NCBI GenBank assembly: GCA_002494885.1
Contig: DACV01000002.1
Coordinates: forward strand, 310,001-374,000
Reading direction: 5' to 3'
Length of the DNA stretch: 64,000 bases
Source: Methanobacterium sp. UBA44
GTDB lineage: Archaea; Methanobacteriota; Methanobacteria; Methanobacteriales; Methanobacteriaceae
Under the pieces are notes generated by a model. That model did not search any database. It saw only the letters and a program-made list of their open reading frames with translations, and was not told where the DNA came from. Positions 6,809-14,802 of this stretch are shown here, in pieces. The position numbers and the translations under genes are program-made. Positions within the stretch are counted from its first letter, which is position 1. Each line of letters starts with the position of its first letter.

Positions 6809-9639
6809 CCAGCACAGGCTACACTAAAAGAGACACGCAAAACTACAATATAGCAACTTGCTTAGACCCAGAATTAACATTAAAATTTATACTTGACACT
6901 CAAGAAAAAGAGTGGAAAAAGTATCAAAGGGTTTATGGAGACAAATCAGAAGAAAAATTCTTTAGAAGATTAGTTTTAGAACTCCAAAATAAAGGAACAA
7001 TTCATATTCTGCGAAATGGGTTTAAAGACTCTGGGAGCCGATTTAAACTGTTTTATCCTAAACCTAATAACAATAAAAACCCCGATTTATTCGATAAATT
7101 TGATAAAAACATTTTTTCAGTGGTTGATGAGCTTGAATATCAGGATAAAGAGAATGGAAACCGTTTAGATTTGGCTATTTTTATTAACGGACTACCAATA
7201 CTTACCATTGAATTAAAGGATACTTTCTCACAAGGTGTTGAAAATGCAATTAAACAATACAAGGAAGATAGAGACTCAAGAGAGCAGATATTTAAAAGAT
7301 GCCTTGTTCATTTTGCAATGAGTGATGAGAAAATATTTATGGCCACAAAGCTTGAAGATGGCAAAACAAGGTTTTTACCCTTTAATAAAGGTTTAGAAAA
7401 CCCTATAGTTAAAAATGACTACAAAACATGCTATTTATACAATAACATACTTCAGATAAACCAGCTTTCCAGATTAATATCTAATTTTATCTACATAGAA
7501 AAAGATGAGGATAAAGAAATTCCTATTTTCCCAAGATACCATCAGCTTGACTGTGTTAATCGTGTTTTAGCTAATACTGAGCCAGGGAATAATTATTTAA
7601 TTGAGCACAGTGCAGGTAGTGGAAAAACCAAAACAATTGCTTGGCTTGCTCATGGGCTAATAAATAAGTTTGATGAAGAAGATGAACGTCTTTATGATAT
7701 GGTTATTGTCATTTCGGACCGTAGAGTTATTGATAAACAGCTCCAAGAGCAAGTTAAGGCCATAGAAAAGGTTAAAGGAATTGTGGAAGTAATTGAAAAG
7801 GATTCAAAGCAATTAAGCGAAGCACTAAAAACAGGCAGTAACATCGTAGTTACAACCCTCCAGAAGTTCCCTCACATTCTTGAAGAAGTTAGGGATATGC
7901 CTAAAAGGAAATATGCAGTTATTATTGATGAAGCTCACTCTTCTCAAACAGGGACACTTGCAAGGAAGATGAAACAGGTTTTAAGTACTGGTAGTCTTGA
8001 AGAAGCTGAATTATTGGATGATTTTGATGATGAAATGGAAGAAGAGCTTTTAAAGGAAGTTGAATCTTTCAGAAATCTTGATAATATTAGTTTTTATGCA
8101 TTTACAGCTACACCTAAAAACAAAACGCTTGAAATGTTTGGAAATATGGATAAAAATGGAGAATATCATCCTTATCATGTTTATACCATGAAACAGGCTA
8201 TTGAGGAAGGATTTATTCTGGATGTTTTAGAGCACTATCTTACTTATCCTACTTATTTCAAGTTATTTAAAAAGATTGAAGAAGACCCAGAATTTGAGGA
8301 AAAGAAAGCAAAAAGGCTCTTAAGGGATTTTGTGGAAAAACATCCTCACGCTATTGCTAAAAAAACAGAAATAATGGTTAATCATTTCATGAACTCAACC
8401 AAAAACAAAATTAAGGGTAAAGCAAGAGCTATGGTCGTTACAAGGTCAAGACTACATGCTGTTTTATACAAAAGAGCCTTTGATAAGTATAATAGAGAAC
8501 AGGGTTATCCTATAAAAACTCTTGTAGCTTTTACAGGTACTGTAACTCATGATGAACAAGAATATACCGAAAATTCTATGAATGAGTTACCTGAAAAGAA
8601 GACAATTGAAAATGCTTTTCAGGAGGACCCGTATAGAATATTAATTGTTGCTAATAAGTTCCAAACAGGTTTTGACCAGCCTTTATTGCATACTATGTAT
8701 GTTGATAAGTCTTTAAATGGAATTACAGCGGTTCAAACTTTAAGTAGGGTTAATAGAATTCATAAAAATAAAAATGATACTTTAATCCTTGATTTTGCAA
8801 ATAAAACAGAAGTCATACAAAAAGCATTCCAGCCTTATTATGAAGCAACATATCTACAGGAAGGTACAGACCCTCACAAGCTCTATGAATTAGAAGAGAA
8901 GCTTCTTGATTATGAAGTTTTTGAATTGTCTGATGTAGATGAATTTGTTCAAGCTTATATCAAAGGTGAAAATCAGGCTGTACTCCATAATATCTTACAT
9001 CCTCTTGTTCAAGATTATAATAAGTTAATAATGGAAGATAAAGTAGGATTTAAAAAGGTACTAAGGAGATATCAGAGTATTTACTCTTTCCTATCTCAAT
9101 TAATCCCATTTACAGATGTAAGTCTTGAAAAAATTTATATTTTTAATAAATATCTCAGTAAAAAGCTCCCAACAATAAATAATCCACTTCCATATATTGT
9201 TTTAGAAGATGTGGACATGGATTCATATAAAATTGTGGATAAAGGCGAAACAGCTATTCCTCTTGTAGGTGAGGGCGAACTAAAACCTATTTCAGAAGGT
9301 GTTGGTGGATATAACCCTGATGAAAAATCAAGGCTTTCTAAAATAATTGAAGATATGAATGATGCTTTTGGAACTGATTTTACAGATGATGATAAAGTAT
9401 TCTTAGAAAGAGTAAAGGATAATCTACTTGAAAATGAGGAATTACTCAATAAAATGGAACATAATTCACGTGAAAATGTTAAAGCAGTCTTTGATAAGTA
9501 TTTTAATGAAGAAATGACTCATTTACTCAAAAGCAATATGAATTTCTATAAGAGAGTTGTAGATAATGAAAAATTAAGGGATAAATTAAAAGCAGAATTG
9601 TTTAAACTTCTCTATTTAGAATATGAAAAAGAAAAATGA
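6754..9639 (+). CDS. hsdR: type I restriction system endonuclease/translocase subunit HsdR, probable ATT start
   Basis: HsdR translocates DNA with an SF2 motor and cuts it. In order: an N-terminal PD-(D/E)xK nuclease (LDLAIFINGLPILTIELKD, about residues 135-153), Walker A SAGSGKT (about 287), DEAH box IIDEAH (about 391), helicase motif TATPK (about 451), and motif VI QTLSRVNRIH in the C-terminal RecA fold. Starting at ATT 6754 the protein is 961 residues, a normal length; the first canonical start, GTG 7120, would leave 839 residues and remove the start of the nuclease domain region. The body is open without frameshift. Expression may be reduced by the ATT start. Confidence 0.92.
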   Translation: MKADTSEKGFQTDIINHLTSTGYTKRDTQNYNIATCLDPELTLKFILDTQEKEWKKYQRVYGDKSEEKFFRRLVLELQNKGTIHILRNGFKDSGSRFKLFYPKPNNNKNPDLFDKFDKNIFSVVDELEYQDKENGNRLDLAIFINGLPILTIELKDTFSQGVENAIKQYKEDRDSREQIFKRCLVHFAMSDEKIFMATKLEDGKTRFLPFNKGLENPIVKNDYKTCYLYNNILQINQLSRLISNFIYIEKDEDKEIPIFPRYHQLDCVNRVLANTEPGNNYLIEHSAGSGKTKTIAWLAHGLINKFDEEDERLYDMVIVISDRRVIDKQLQEQVKAIEKVKGIVEVIEKDSKQLSEALKTGSNIVVTTLQKFPHILEEVRDMPKRKYAVIIDEAHSSQTGTLARKMKQVLSTGSLEEAELLDDFDDEMEEELLKEVESFRNLDNISFYAFTATPKNKTLEMFGNMDKNGEYHPYHVYTMKQAIEEGFILDVLEHYLTYPTYFKLFKKIEEDPEFEEKKAKRLLRDFVEKHPHAIAKKTEIMVNHFMNSTKNKIKGKARAMVVTRSRLHAVLYKRAFDKYNREQGYPIKTLVAFTGTVTHDEQEYTENSMNELPEKKTIENAFQEDPYRILIVANKFQTGFDQPLLHTMYVDKSLNGITAVQTLSRVNRIHKNKNDTLILDFANKTEVIQKAFQPYYEATYLQEGTDPHKLYELEEKLLDYEVFELSDVDEFVQAYIKGENQAVLHNILHPLVQDYNKLIMEDKVGFKKVLRRYQSIYSFLSQLIPFTDVSLEKIYIFNKYLSKKLPTINNPLPYIVLEDVDMDSYKIVDKGETAIPLVGEGELKPISEGVGGYNPDEKSRLSKIIEDMNDAFGTDFTDDDKVFLERVKDNLLENEELLNKMEHNSRENVKAVFDKYFNEEMTHLLKSNMNFYKRVVDNEKLRDKLKAELFKLLYLEYEKEK

Positions 9640-9674
9640 GGAATTTTCTTCTTTAAAATTTTACGAATAATATC

Positions 9675-9722
9675 TTGCGTAGGTTAAAAAGGCTACTCGG
9701 TTTTAGTTGAGATACTACGCAA
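9675..9722. other. nested hairpin, possible structured RNA
   Basis: Perfect 8-bp arms TTGCGTAG (9675-9682) and CTACGCAA (9715-9722) enclose 32 bases that themselves hold a 5-bp stem (CTCGG with TTGAG, allowing G-T pairs) around a TTTTAG loop. It lies 35 bases after the hsdR stop. It could be a terminator-like fold, an element-encoded small RNA, or part of an attachment site. No family is recognised. Confidence 0.3.
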
Positions 9723-9901
9723 CACTCATATAACTTATAGGTAAGCTAAATATAATTTAAAGCCATTTTATAAGATATTTTCCAAGGCATAATATCCGTT
9801 TAATTTAATTTTAGCCCATAATGATGTTGTCATTAAGTCTTATATGGTTCAATAATTACTGCATCAAAAACTGCGTAGAAACCTGGATAATTAAGGGCTT
9901 T

Positions 9902-10022
9902 TTTGCTATGATGATGTGAATTTAAAAATATGATATACAAAATATGCAAAATAAGACTTTTCTTTGCTATGATGATGTGAATTTAAAAATATGATATACA
10001 AAATATGCAAAATAAGACTTTT
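9902..10022. repeat. 61-bp-period tandem direct repeat (two copies)
   Basis: Bases 9902-9961 are repeated exactly at 9963-10022 (60 identical bases, period 61). Each copy holds the nonamer TATACAAAA (9934-9942 and 9995-10003) and a partly similar CAAAATATGCAAAAT stretch. The same nonamer occurs again at 10061-10069 and inverted at 10093-10101. The array lies between hsdR and the end of the primase gene. Confidence 0.85.
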
Positions 10023-10101
10023 TTCTATTTGAAGAAAAATTATTATTAATTAAAATATATTATACAAAACAAAAACAGTTAAAAAATGTATATTTTGTAT
10101 A
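9934..10101. other. candidate replication origin of the integrated element (iterons)
   Basis: Four copies of the nonamer TATACAAAA, three direct and one inverted, lie in 168 very AT-rich bases next to the replicative primase-helicase gene. Spacing is 61, 66 and 32 bases. Iterons beside a replication protein are the usual form of plasmid and viral origins, so an origin is the likely role; binding of transcription factors is the alternative. Confidence 0.4.
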
Positions 10102-10124
10102 TATTCATTTATTCATTAATTAAT

Positions 10125-12500
10125 TTAACCTAATAAAAACTCTAAAGCTCCTTCTTTTAACTTAATATCTTCATAAACCCGCTTAGTGGTCTTCTTCTTG
10201 ACAGTATAACCATCGTCTTCATAAAGAGTGACAAAGCGCTGCACTTGTTCGTATCCTGCATGGTCCATCGCGTTCTTCATCTGTTTATTAGATGGTCTCT
10301 TATGCTCCTTTGAAATCTCACCAGCTTGATACATCTTTCTGCACCAAATCTTAAGATAGTGATTCACTGTACCAACCTCGAGGTCTGATGTGCCGCTGTA
10401 ATCATCTTCAAATAACTCTTCAATAGCCCTTTGAAGCGGATAACTCTGAAACTCATATTGTTTTTTCATCTCCTCTGTCTCTTCTGTAGTTGTTATACGC
10501 TCATCCATCTTGTTCCAATAGGTTGTAATTGCTGTATGGACAAACCATTCTAAATCTTGGTCATATTCTCCATTTAGAATATCGTTCTGCAAAGTTTCAT
10601 TTATCTGATTATCTAAACGAGCATTTTTAGCAAATATCAACAGTAACCTTCTTTCAAAACCTTCACCAATTACAGGAGGTAAACTGTTCCCATTTGCAAA
10701 CAACCTTGGTATCTCCGGATTCCTTAAATTAATCTTCTTATTAGAGTGCTTCTGTTCAACTGACAAACTGTTCCCTGTAACAACTGAATTTAATGAGCCA
10801 ATTCCCTTTAATAAGCCGTTATTAATATCGTCATCTATATTGATGTCCCTATCAACCATATCATATAGGGTAAATCGTTCATTCTTGTTTATTTCATTAA
10901 TTGTAACTTTACTAGTACTAAAAATCCTTTCTAATATGGTTGTTAGTGTTGATTTGCCAGTATTACTTGGACCTACCACGATTGTTAGTTTACCGATTCT
11001 ATTAACTCCCATGAAAGCATGACCTACAGCTCTTAACCAGCGCTCCTTATTCTTAGGATGGTCAGGATGAATTAATGTGGAGTCAATAATCTTCTCTATT
11101 TCTCCACCTTCTGCTTTAGGGTTCCATTTAAATGGAAGTGTTATCTTAGGAATTTTATCCAATGTCTTAACTTCACTGAACTCTTGTGTTCTAGTATTTA
11201 AAACCCCATTTGTAAATTCTATTAAGTTATAATTCTTTTCTAAAGGCTGGATTATATGTCTTAATACTGCTTCAGCTTTACTTTGAGATATTGATTTAGT
11301 TCCAAACTCTTTTATAAAAAATTCTATTACTCGTTTCTCATCTATCTCTTGAATAGAGCCATCTGGAAATTTCTCATATGTCCTGAGGGTTGATGGGTTA
11401 ACATATAAGTCTAGTTGCATACTGATATAGTCAAAGAAAAGCTTAACACTGGGTTCTGTATGCTTTAAGAGTTTATTAGCTATATCTTGTTTAATATCGT
11501 CATGATTATTCTTAGTTAACTTCTGAAGCTCATCTTGCTGTATTGGACTTAAATACTCTTTCAAAGCACTCCAACCACTAATTTCGTGATTATCCTTGGC
11601 ATATGTAGTATCTATAGCTGTCAAACGCATATCATACTCTTCATCACCTTTAAAAACCATTCTAAATATCTTATACACATTCTCTTTAGTGTATCCCTGT
11701 TTTTTAAGGTAACCTGCTAATGCAACTGCTATATTTTGGCGTGTTCCAACAATAACCGCAGGCTTTACAACTTTAGCAATATCTTCTAAGAGTATGGCCT
11801 TATCACCCCTAATATGTCCTTTAATATCTAATGCTTCTATTATTAGTTCTAAAACCTCGTCAGCACTATCTACAATGGCTATCTTATCAGGGCTTTCATC
11901 TAATTTAGTGTAACATTCTTTATATTGTCCTGTTACATCCCATCTCCAATTAAATACCACATATTTACCCCTGCTATTCTCAGGGTCAGTATTACATTGA
12001 TAGTCTAGATTGAAACGAGGTGCCCCCATCTTAGGAACACTTCTACTAAGTAAATAGATATGAATGCCACCGCTCCCTGTCTCCTTACATAGGGTTTTAT
12101 CAAAGAGCCCCTTACAAACTTCTTTAAGCTTATCTAATTCAATATGGTGTTTATTCCCTACTTTAGGAATGTCTAAGTCTATGACAACTGGATGTAAATC
12201 TAGAGTTGGTATATATGTCATAGGTATTGCAGTACCATAATTGTCATCTTTAAATGGAATATAACCTTCTGGAGATTTATCCCAGTTTATTGCTGGTGCC
12301 TTATTCATATTTGGCATCCTATTAGAATCTCCATTCTCTTTCCATTTATTATAGGCTTCTTTAACTTGTGATTGTGAGGCCAGTGCTATGGTCTTACATT
12401 CCTTTAAAAATTCCTCTACAGGTAAATACTCAATTTGACTATCTTCGTTGTTGGATTTATCATCTTGAGTTGGATGAATTATGTACTGCTTCTTATTCAT
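10125..12500 (-). CDS. D5-type primase-helicase of an integrated plasmid or virus
   Basis: A replicative primase-helicase of 791 residues. The N-terminal part (about residues 60-230) resembles a bifunctional primase-polymerase domain, with VVIDLDIPK and GSGGIHIYLL blocks. The C-terminal SF3 helicase has Walker A GPSNTGKST (about residue 513), Walker B-like DINIDDDIN, and the D5 family block IPRLFANGNSLP followed by GEGFERRLLLI. Such proteins start replication of mobile elements and are not host genes. The start follows an AGAGGTGA ribosome binding site and overlaps the upstream small ORF by ATGA, so both are co-translated. The gene looks intact. Confidence 0.9.
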   Translation of the reverse strand: MNKKQYIIHPTQDDKSNNEDSQIEYLPVEEFLKECKTIALASQSQVKEAYNKWKENGDSNRMPNMNKAPAINWDKSPEGYIPFKDDNYGTAIPMTYIPTLDLHPVVIDLDIPKVGNKHHIELDKLKEVCKGLFDKTLCKETGSGGIHIYLLSRSVPKMGAPRFNLDYQCNTDPENSRGKYVVFNWRWDVTGQYKECYTKLDESPDKIAIVDSADEVLELIIEALDIKGHIRGDKAILLEDIAKVVKPAVIVGTRQNIAVALAGYLKKQGYTKENVYKIFRMVFKGDEEYDMRLTAIDTTYAKDNHEISGWSALKEYLSPIQQDELQKLTKNNHDDIKQDIANKLLKHTEPSVKLFFDYISMQLDLYVNPSTLRTYEKFPDGSIQEIDEKRVIEFFIKEFGTKSISQSKAEAVLRHIIQPLEKNYNLIEFTNGVLNTRTQEFSEVKTLDKIPKITLPFKWNPKAEGGEIEKIIDSTLIHPDHPKNKERWLRAVGHAFMGVNRIGKLTIVVGPSNTGKSTLTTILERIFSTSKVTINEINKNERFTLYDMVDRDINIDDDINNGLLKGIGSLNSVVTGNSLSVEQKHSNKKINLRNPEIPRLFANGNSLPPVIGEGFERRLLLIFAKNARLDNQINETLQNDILNGEYDQDLEWFVHTAITTYWNKMDERITTTEETEEMKKQYEFQSYPLQRAIEELFEDDYSGTSDLEVGTVNHYLKIWCRKMYQAGEISKEHKRPSNKQMKNAMDHAGYEQVQRFVTLYEDDGYTVKKKTTKRVYEDIKLKEGALEFLLG

Positions 12501-12658
12501 TGTAATTCACCTCTTAACTCTGTAAATCCAATACGAATTAATACTTCTATGAATTTACTAAAGCTATTGGCTTTAGATACTTCATAAGACTTCTGTAGTT
12601 CTAATAATAGTTGTTTATCTAATAATATGCTTATTGGTTCCTTTTGGAATGTTTTCAT
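12497..12658 (-). CDS. small ribbon-helix-helix-like protein, 53 aa
   Basis: A short beta-like N-terminal strand (EPISILLDKQ) is followed by two helices (LLLELQKSYEV and SFSKFIEVLIRIGFTEL), the pattern of a CopG/Arc ribbon-helix-helix DNA-binding protein. It has an upstream GGAG ribosome binding site and its stop overlaps the primase start in ATGA. Position and size suggest a copy-number or transcription regulator of the primase operon, or an origin-binding partner; that role is inferred. Confidence 0.65.
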   Translation of the reverse strand: MKTFQKEPISILLDKQLLLELQKSYEVSKANSFSKFIEVLIRIGFTELRGELQ

Positions 12659-12690
12659 TGTTTTACGTCTCCATTATATTGTTTAAATGA

Positions 12691-12805
12691 AGACTCACGA
12701 AAAATAGACCCAGATTTATAGATTTATATATACATTAGACCAAAAAATGACATATATTTATAGATATTATATTAATGGTCTTAGAAATGTCTATTTCTGG
12801 AGTCT
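12691..12805. promoter_or_regulatory. nested inverted repeats upstream of the primase operon
   Basis: Outer imperfect arms of 17-19 bases (12691-12709, AGACTC..ATAGAC, and 12789-12805, GTCTAT..GAGTCT) enclose inner 8-base arms (12735-12742 and 12776-12783, 7 of 8 paired). The centre is almost pure AT with two ATTTATAGAT copies. It lies between the primase operon and the end of the 212-residue gene, and should carry the primase promoter. It may be the operator of the small ribbon-helix-helix-like protein, or an origin. Confidence 0.45.
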
Positions 12806-12832
12806 TTACAAATTCTATTAAAAAATACTTGA

Positions 12833-13471
12833 TTATTTGAAGGAAAATATCCCCATGTTATCTTCCTCTCTTGTATTGAAATATTCAGTTACTTCTTCCA
12901 CTAAAATGTCTAATGGAACCAGCTTCAATCTGCCTATTTCAATGAGTTTAGCTTCTTTCCAAGATAATGGGGTTAGAGTAGTTTCAATTTCATTACTCCA
13001 AGCCCAGATGATGACTGGAAATTGTTCGTTCTGCATTGGACGGGCAAAAACCCAGTCAAGAAGAGCCCATGATTCCCTGTACTTAGCAATAATACTTTCA
13101 AGGTTAATCTCACCTGTAACAATCTCATGGAAAAGGATTGCATAATCCTTAGATGAAACTTCAGTCGCAACAGGTACCTCACCAGTGAATGTTATGTGCT
13201 TACTCAAATGTTCTATTGTAACCACGTCTTCATATCTTACGGATGGGGGTATGGTATTATCTGGATATTGTATTAATGGAACGCCTTGGTATGTTCTTCC
13301 AGTTTGCGAATTATAGTTAAGTAATTCGCTTCCACAATCGTTATTAGTGAATAAATGATTATTTACTATGTCCACTATTCTCTCCTCCCAAGATTTTATC
13401 AAAATGATGCGTCGAAACATCTCTTCTGCCTTATGTGTCCTTAAATCTTCATCATTTAAATGTTCTAACAT
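12833..13471 (-). CDS. hypothetical protein of the integrated element, 212 aa
   Basis: I do not recognise this gene. It is a soluble protein with no membrane segment, and has a WALLDWVFARP stretch and an aromatic IIWAWSNE segment near residues 145-170. The ribosome binding site GGAGGAATAAT overlaps the stop of the 39-residue ORF upstream, so the two are in one operon. It is encoded between the primase operon and the integrase and is likely carried by the mobile element. Confidence 0.65.
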   Translation of the reverse strand: MLEHLNDEDLRTHKAEEMFRRIILIKSWEERIVDIVNNHLFTNNDCGSELLNYNSQTGRTYQGVPLIQYPDNTIPPSVRYEDVVTIEHLSKHITFTGEVPVATEVSSKDYAILFHEIVTGEINLESIIAKYRESWALLDWVFARPMQNEQFPVIIWAWSNEIETTLTPLSWKEAKLIEIGRLKLVPLDILVEEVTEYFNTREEDNMGIFSFK

Positions 13472-13481
13472 ATTATTCCTC

Positions 13482-13601
13482 CTAGCTTCTATGAGCTTCT
13501 CTATCTTCTAATTCAATCAGTCTTTCAAGTGTCTTTAAATATTCGGGTGGGTTTGAGCTGTTCTTCTTCTTATTATAAAGTTGTTTCAATTTATCAAGCA
13601 T
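13482..13601 (-). CDS. small ORF, 39 aa
   Basis: Starts after a strong AGGAGGCAGG ribosome binding site with a spacing of about 8 bases, and its TAG stop forms part of the ribosome binding site of the 212-residue gene, which argues for real translation. The peptide is charged and probably helical (DKLKQLYNKKK, then YLKTLERLIELED). No family is recognised. It may be a small regulator or antitoxin-like peptide of the element. Confidence 0.55.
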   Translation of the reverse strand: MLDKLKQLYNKKKNSSNPPEYLKTLERLIELEDREAHRS

Positions 13602-13714
13602 TGTTTATACCTGCCTCCTTGTGTGTTATAGTCATTATTATAGTCTAAATTACTATTTAAGCTTTCTTTTATCTTATTTATCTTTTTTAGTTTACGATTA
13701 TTCTTTTTTAATTA

Positions 13715-13782
13715 TTTAGACACCGATAATTGTTTTTTAAATAATTAGTCATCGATGATTTGATAAGTGGAAAATGACATAT
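13715..13782. promoter_or_regulatory. direct-repeat operator candidate in a divergent promoter
   Basis: Two similar copies, TTAGACACCGATAATT (from 13715) and TTAGTCATCGATGATT (from 13744), are 29 bases apart, close to three helical turns. A 12-mer AAATGACATATA at 13771-13782 is shared exactly with 12745-12756 upstream of the primase operon. The region separates the leftward small-ORF operon from the rightward 319-residue gene, so an element repressor could control both from here. Confidence 0.4.
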
Positions 13783-13803
13783 AATAAAAATAATTAAATT
13801 AGT

Positions 13804-14763
13804 ATGAGATTTTTCATGAATGAGAAACAACAGGATATTAGAAAGATATGGGCAGTATTAGTTCTTTTAGATGGTAAAGAAAAGACCCAAACAGAAATTG
13901 AAACAGAAATAAATGGTATTGATGATAGGATATGTGCTATAAATAAAAAGCTTAATGAAAATTTTTCCAAAGGAATGAAAAAAGAACTAAAAAATAGAAT
14001 GATTAGTAAAGAAGAAGAAAGGCTTGCTTTAAAAGGTTTGGGCCTATTTCAAGATTTTAAGAAAATATCATTTAAAAGTACTTCTAAAACTGAAATATTT
14101 GGTTCTCTTGAGAAAGAAGGCATTATTAAAAGAAGAAATGTACCTGTAGAAAATAGTAATTTAATAAAAAAATTATGCTGGATTCCTGAAGAAACTGAAA
14201 CTTTATCAAAGATAACTAATTTAATTGTTAGAGCTCGTATAGAACCTAATCGACGATATTATTTTACTTATATCCTTATTTCAAGTAAATTAGGCAAAAA
14301 AATTCTGAAGGATGTTCTTTCTTCACTACCTGAAGAACTTAATAATTTAAAACCTTCTCTTAATGAAAAAGAATTAGAAGTAATTAAAACACTAATGAGT
14401 ATTTCTTCAAATTGTTATACATATGTTACTAATTATATACGCCGAAAAACTATAAATGCGCACCATAATAAGAATATTTTTTTATTAGAACTCCAAGCAA
14501 TTTTTGCATCAGATATAGCTCAATCTAGATATGTTTCGGCTATGGCTAGAAATAAAATAGAATTAAAAATATCTTTAAATTTAAAAGAAAAAGATATTGA
14601 AACAGAAGATAATATGGTTAATATTAGTGTGGATAGTGAAAATGACACACTAAAAACAAAATTAGAATTTATTCCCTCAACAAAAGAACTATCTTTCGAT
14701 GCTCTTACTTATCGCTATTTAAGAGATTCTAAGTTTCAAAAACTAATTAACGTAGAAAAATAG
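13804..14763 (+). CDS. hypothetical protein of the integrated element, 319 aa
   Basis: No family is recognised. The first 110 residues are lysine- and glutamate-rich and helical, with a segment (TEIFGSLEKEGIIKRRNV, near residues 96-115) that could be the end of a winged-helix fold; the rest is mixed with a YTYVTNYIRRK stretch. No ribosome binding site is seen, so the message may be leaderless; ATG 13819 is a second possible start. It is the only element gene on the plus strand and could be the regulator of the divergent promoter, which is a guess from its position. Confidence 0.6.
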   Translation: MRFFMNEKQQDIRKIWAVLVLLDGKEKTQTEIETEINGIDDRICAINKKLNENFSKGMKKELKNRMISKEEERLALKGLGLFQDFKKISFKSTSKTEIFGSLEKEGIIKRRNVPVENSNLIKKLCWIPEETETLSKITNLIVRARIEPNRRYYFTYILISSKLGKKILKDVLSSLPEELNNLKPSLNEKELEVIKTLMSISSNCYTYVTNYIRRKTINAHHNKNIFLLELQAIFASDIAQSRYVSAMARNKIELKISLNLKEKDIETEDNMVNISVDSENDTLKTKLEFIPSTKELSFDALTYRYLRDSKFQKLINVEK

Positions 14764-14802
14764 ATTCTTGAGTTACAATTAACAATTTTAATAAGAATTA
14801 AA

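Noticed and set aside
9135..9449. 104-codon minus ORF inside hsdR
   Set aside because: Serine-rich shadow frame on the opposite strand of a well-supported gene; no ribosome binding site or family.
9902..10022. Direct repeats as a CRISPR array
   Set aside because: Only two copies, 60 bases each, directly adjacent with a 1-base gap and no variable spacers; no cas genes in the window.
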